Source: Burkholderiales bacterium (lineage in GTDB: Bacteria > Pseudomonadota > Gammaproteobacteria > Burkholderiales > UBA11063). Taken from it: a DNA stretch of 5,384 nt. The notes below the pieces were generated by a model. That model was not told the origin of the DNA, searched no databases, and saw only the letters and a program-made list of their open reading frames with translations. The first letter of the stretch is position 1. Each line of letters starts with the position of its first letter. The stretch lies in assembly GCA_020697025.1 (NCBI GenBank), contig JAJFBO010000169.1, positions 1 to 5,384 of the forward strand, given 5' to 3'. The position numbers and the translations under genes are program-made. This document shows positions 5,299 through 5,384 of the stretch, piece by piece.

Positions 5299-5318
5299 CG
5301 GACGCCTCGAAACGTCTG
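5299..5318. other. GC-rich hairpin upstream of the operon promoter
   Basis: CGGACG at 5299-5304 pairs with CGTCTG at 5313-5318 (one G-T pair) around an eight-base loop, within a GC-rich islet of about 35 bases in otherwise AT-rich DNA. No T run follows on either strand, so it is a poor terminator candidate. It could be an eroded mobile-element end or a structured leader of a plus-strand gene to the right. Confidence 0.25.
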
Positions 5319-5344
5319 ACTGTTAATTGATAACTTTAAAACTA

Positions 5345-5384
5345 GTATAAATTTATACAAATTATGTGTAATTATAAGGTGTAT
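5345..5384 (+). promoter_or_regulatory. Perfect 14-bp palindrome and possible leader of a gene starting beyond the window
   Basis: GTATAAATTTATAC at 5345-5358 is a perfect palindrome containing a TATAAA that could act as a -10 element; TTAATT lies 17 bases before it, a poor -35. AAGG at 5376-5379 could be a ribosome binding site for a plus-strand gene starting just past 5384. This is speculative, because such strings are common in AT-rich DNA. Confidence 0.2.

Noticed and set aside
5299..5318. GC-rich hairpin considered as part of a tRNA or as a terminator
   Set aside because: No cloverleaf arms, T-loop consensus or CCA end can be laid around it, and no T run follows on either strand.
1..5384. 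CRISPR array, rRNA, tRNA or replication origin
   Set aside because: No regularly spaced repeats, rRNA-like blocks, cloverleaf or DnaA-box cluster were seen on either strand by reading.

Overview
This is an AT-rich window (roughly 30% GC by eye). Sec-type signal peptides, AAGGA-like ribosome binding sites and a decayed IS30-family transposase fit a low-GC bacterium, probably a Gram-negative proteobacterium, possibly one with a host-associated or shrinking genome. The taxon is inference: no rRNA, tRNA or housekeeping marker is present to fix it.

Layout. Bases 1-72 may be the last codons of a gene cut by the left edge. Bases 105-235 carry an imperfect inverted repeat, followed by an IS30-type transposase pseudogene (252-719) with two frame changes, stops and an internal deletion that removes its catalytic core. 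Two plus-strand genes follow, 870-1286 and 1559-2416. Both encode unrecognised proteins with signal peptides, so both are probably exported; the second has eight cysteines, all in its C-terminal half. Between them lies a hairpin-rich spacer that includes a 61-bp element with 9-bp terminal inverted repeats. Bases 2417-2941 hold no convincing gene, only a 29-bp direct repeat pair flanking a hairpin and a short echo of the transposase 3' end.

The right half is a compact minus-strand operon read from 5191 down to 2942: an ABC transporter ATPase, a hybrid protein, and a membrane-anchored head-GIN (DUF2807-type) protein. The first two genes overlap by ATGA and the last two are one base apart. Upstream lie a near-consensus promoter (TTAACA, 17 bp, TATAAT) and a 22-bp palindrome covering the predicted transcription start, the expected layout for autorepression by a YtrA-type GntR regulator.

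The main discovery candidate is the middle gene (3588-4346). Its N-terminal ~155 residues look like the first part of an ABC-2-type permease with about four membrane segments. It then runs in frame into a GntR/YtrA winged-helix domain that lacks its usual first helix. The likely history is a deletion that joined a permease gene to a neighbouring regulator gene. The product would be a membrane-embedded DNA-binding protein whose likely target, the operon's own palindrome, is still present. Whether this works as a membrane-coupled switch or is decay in progress cannot be told from sequence alone.
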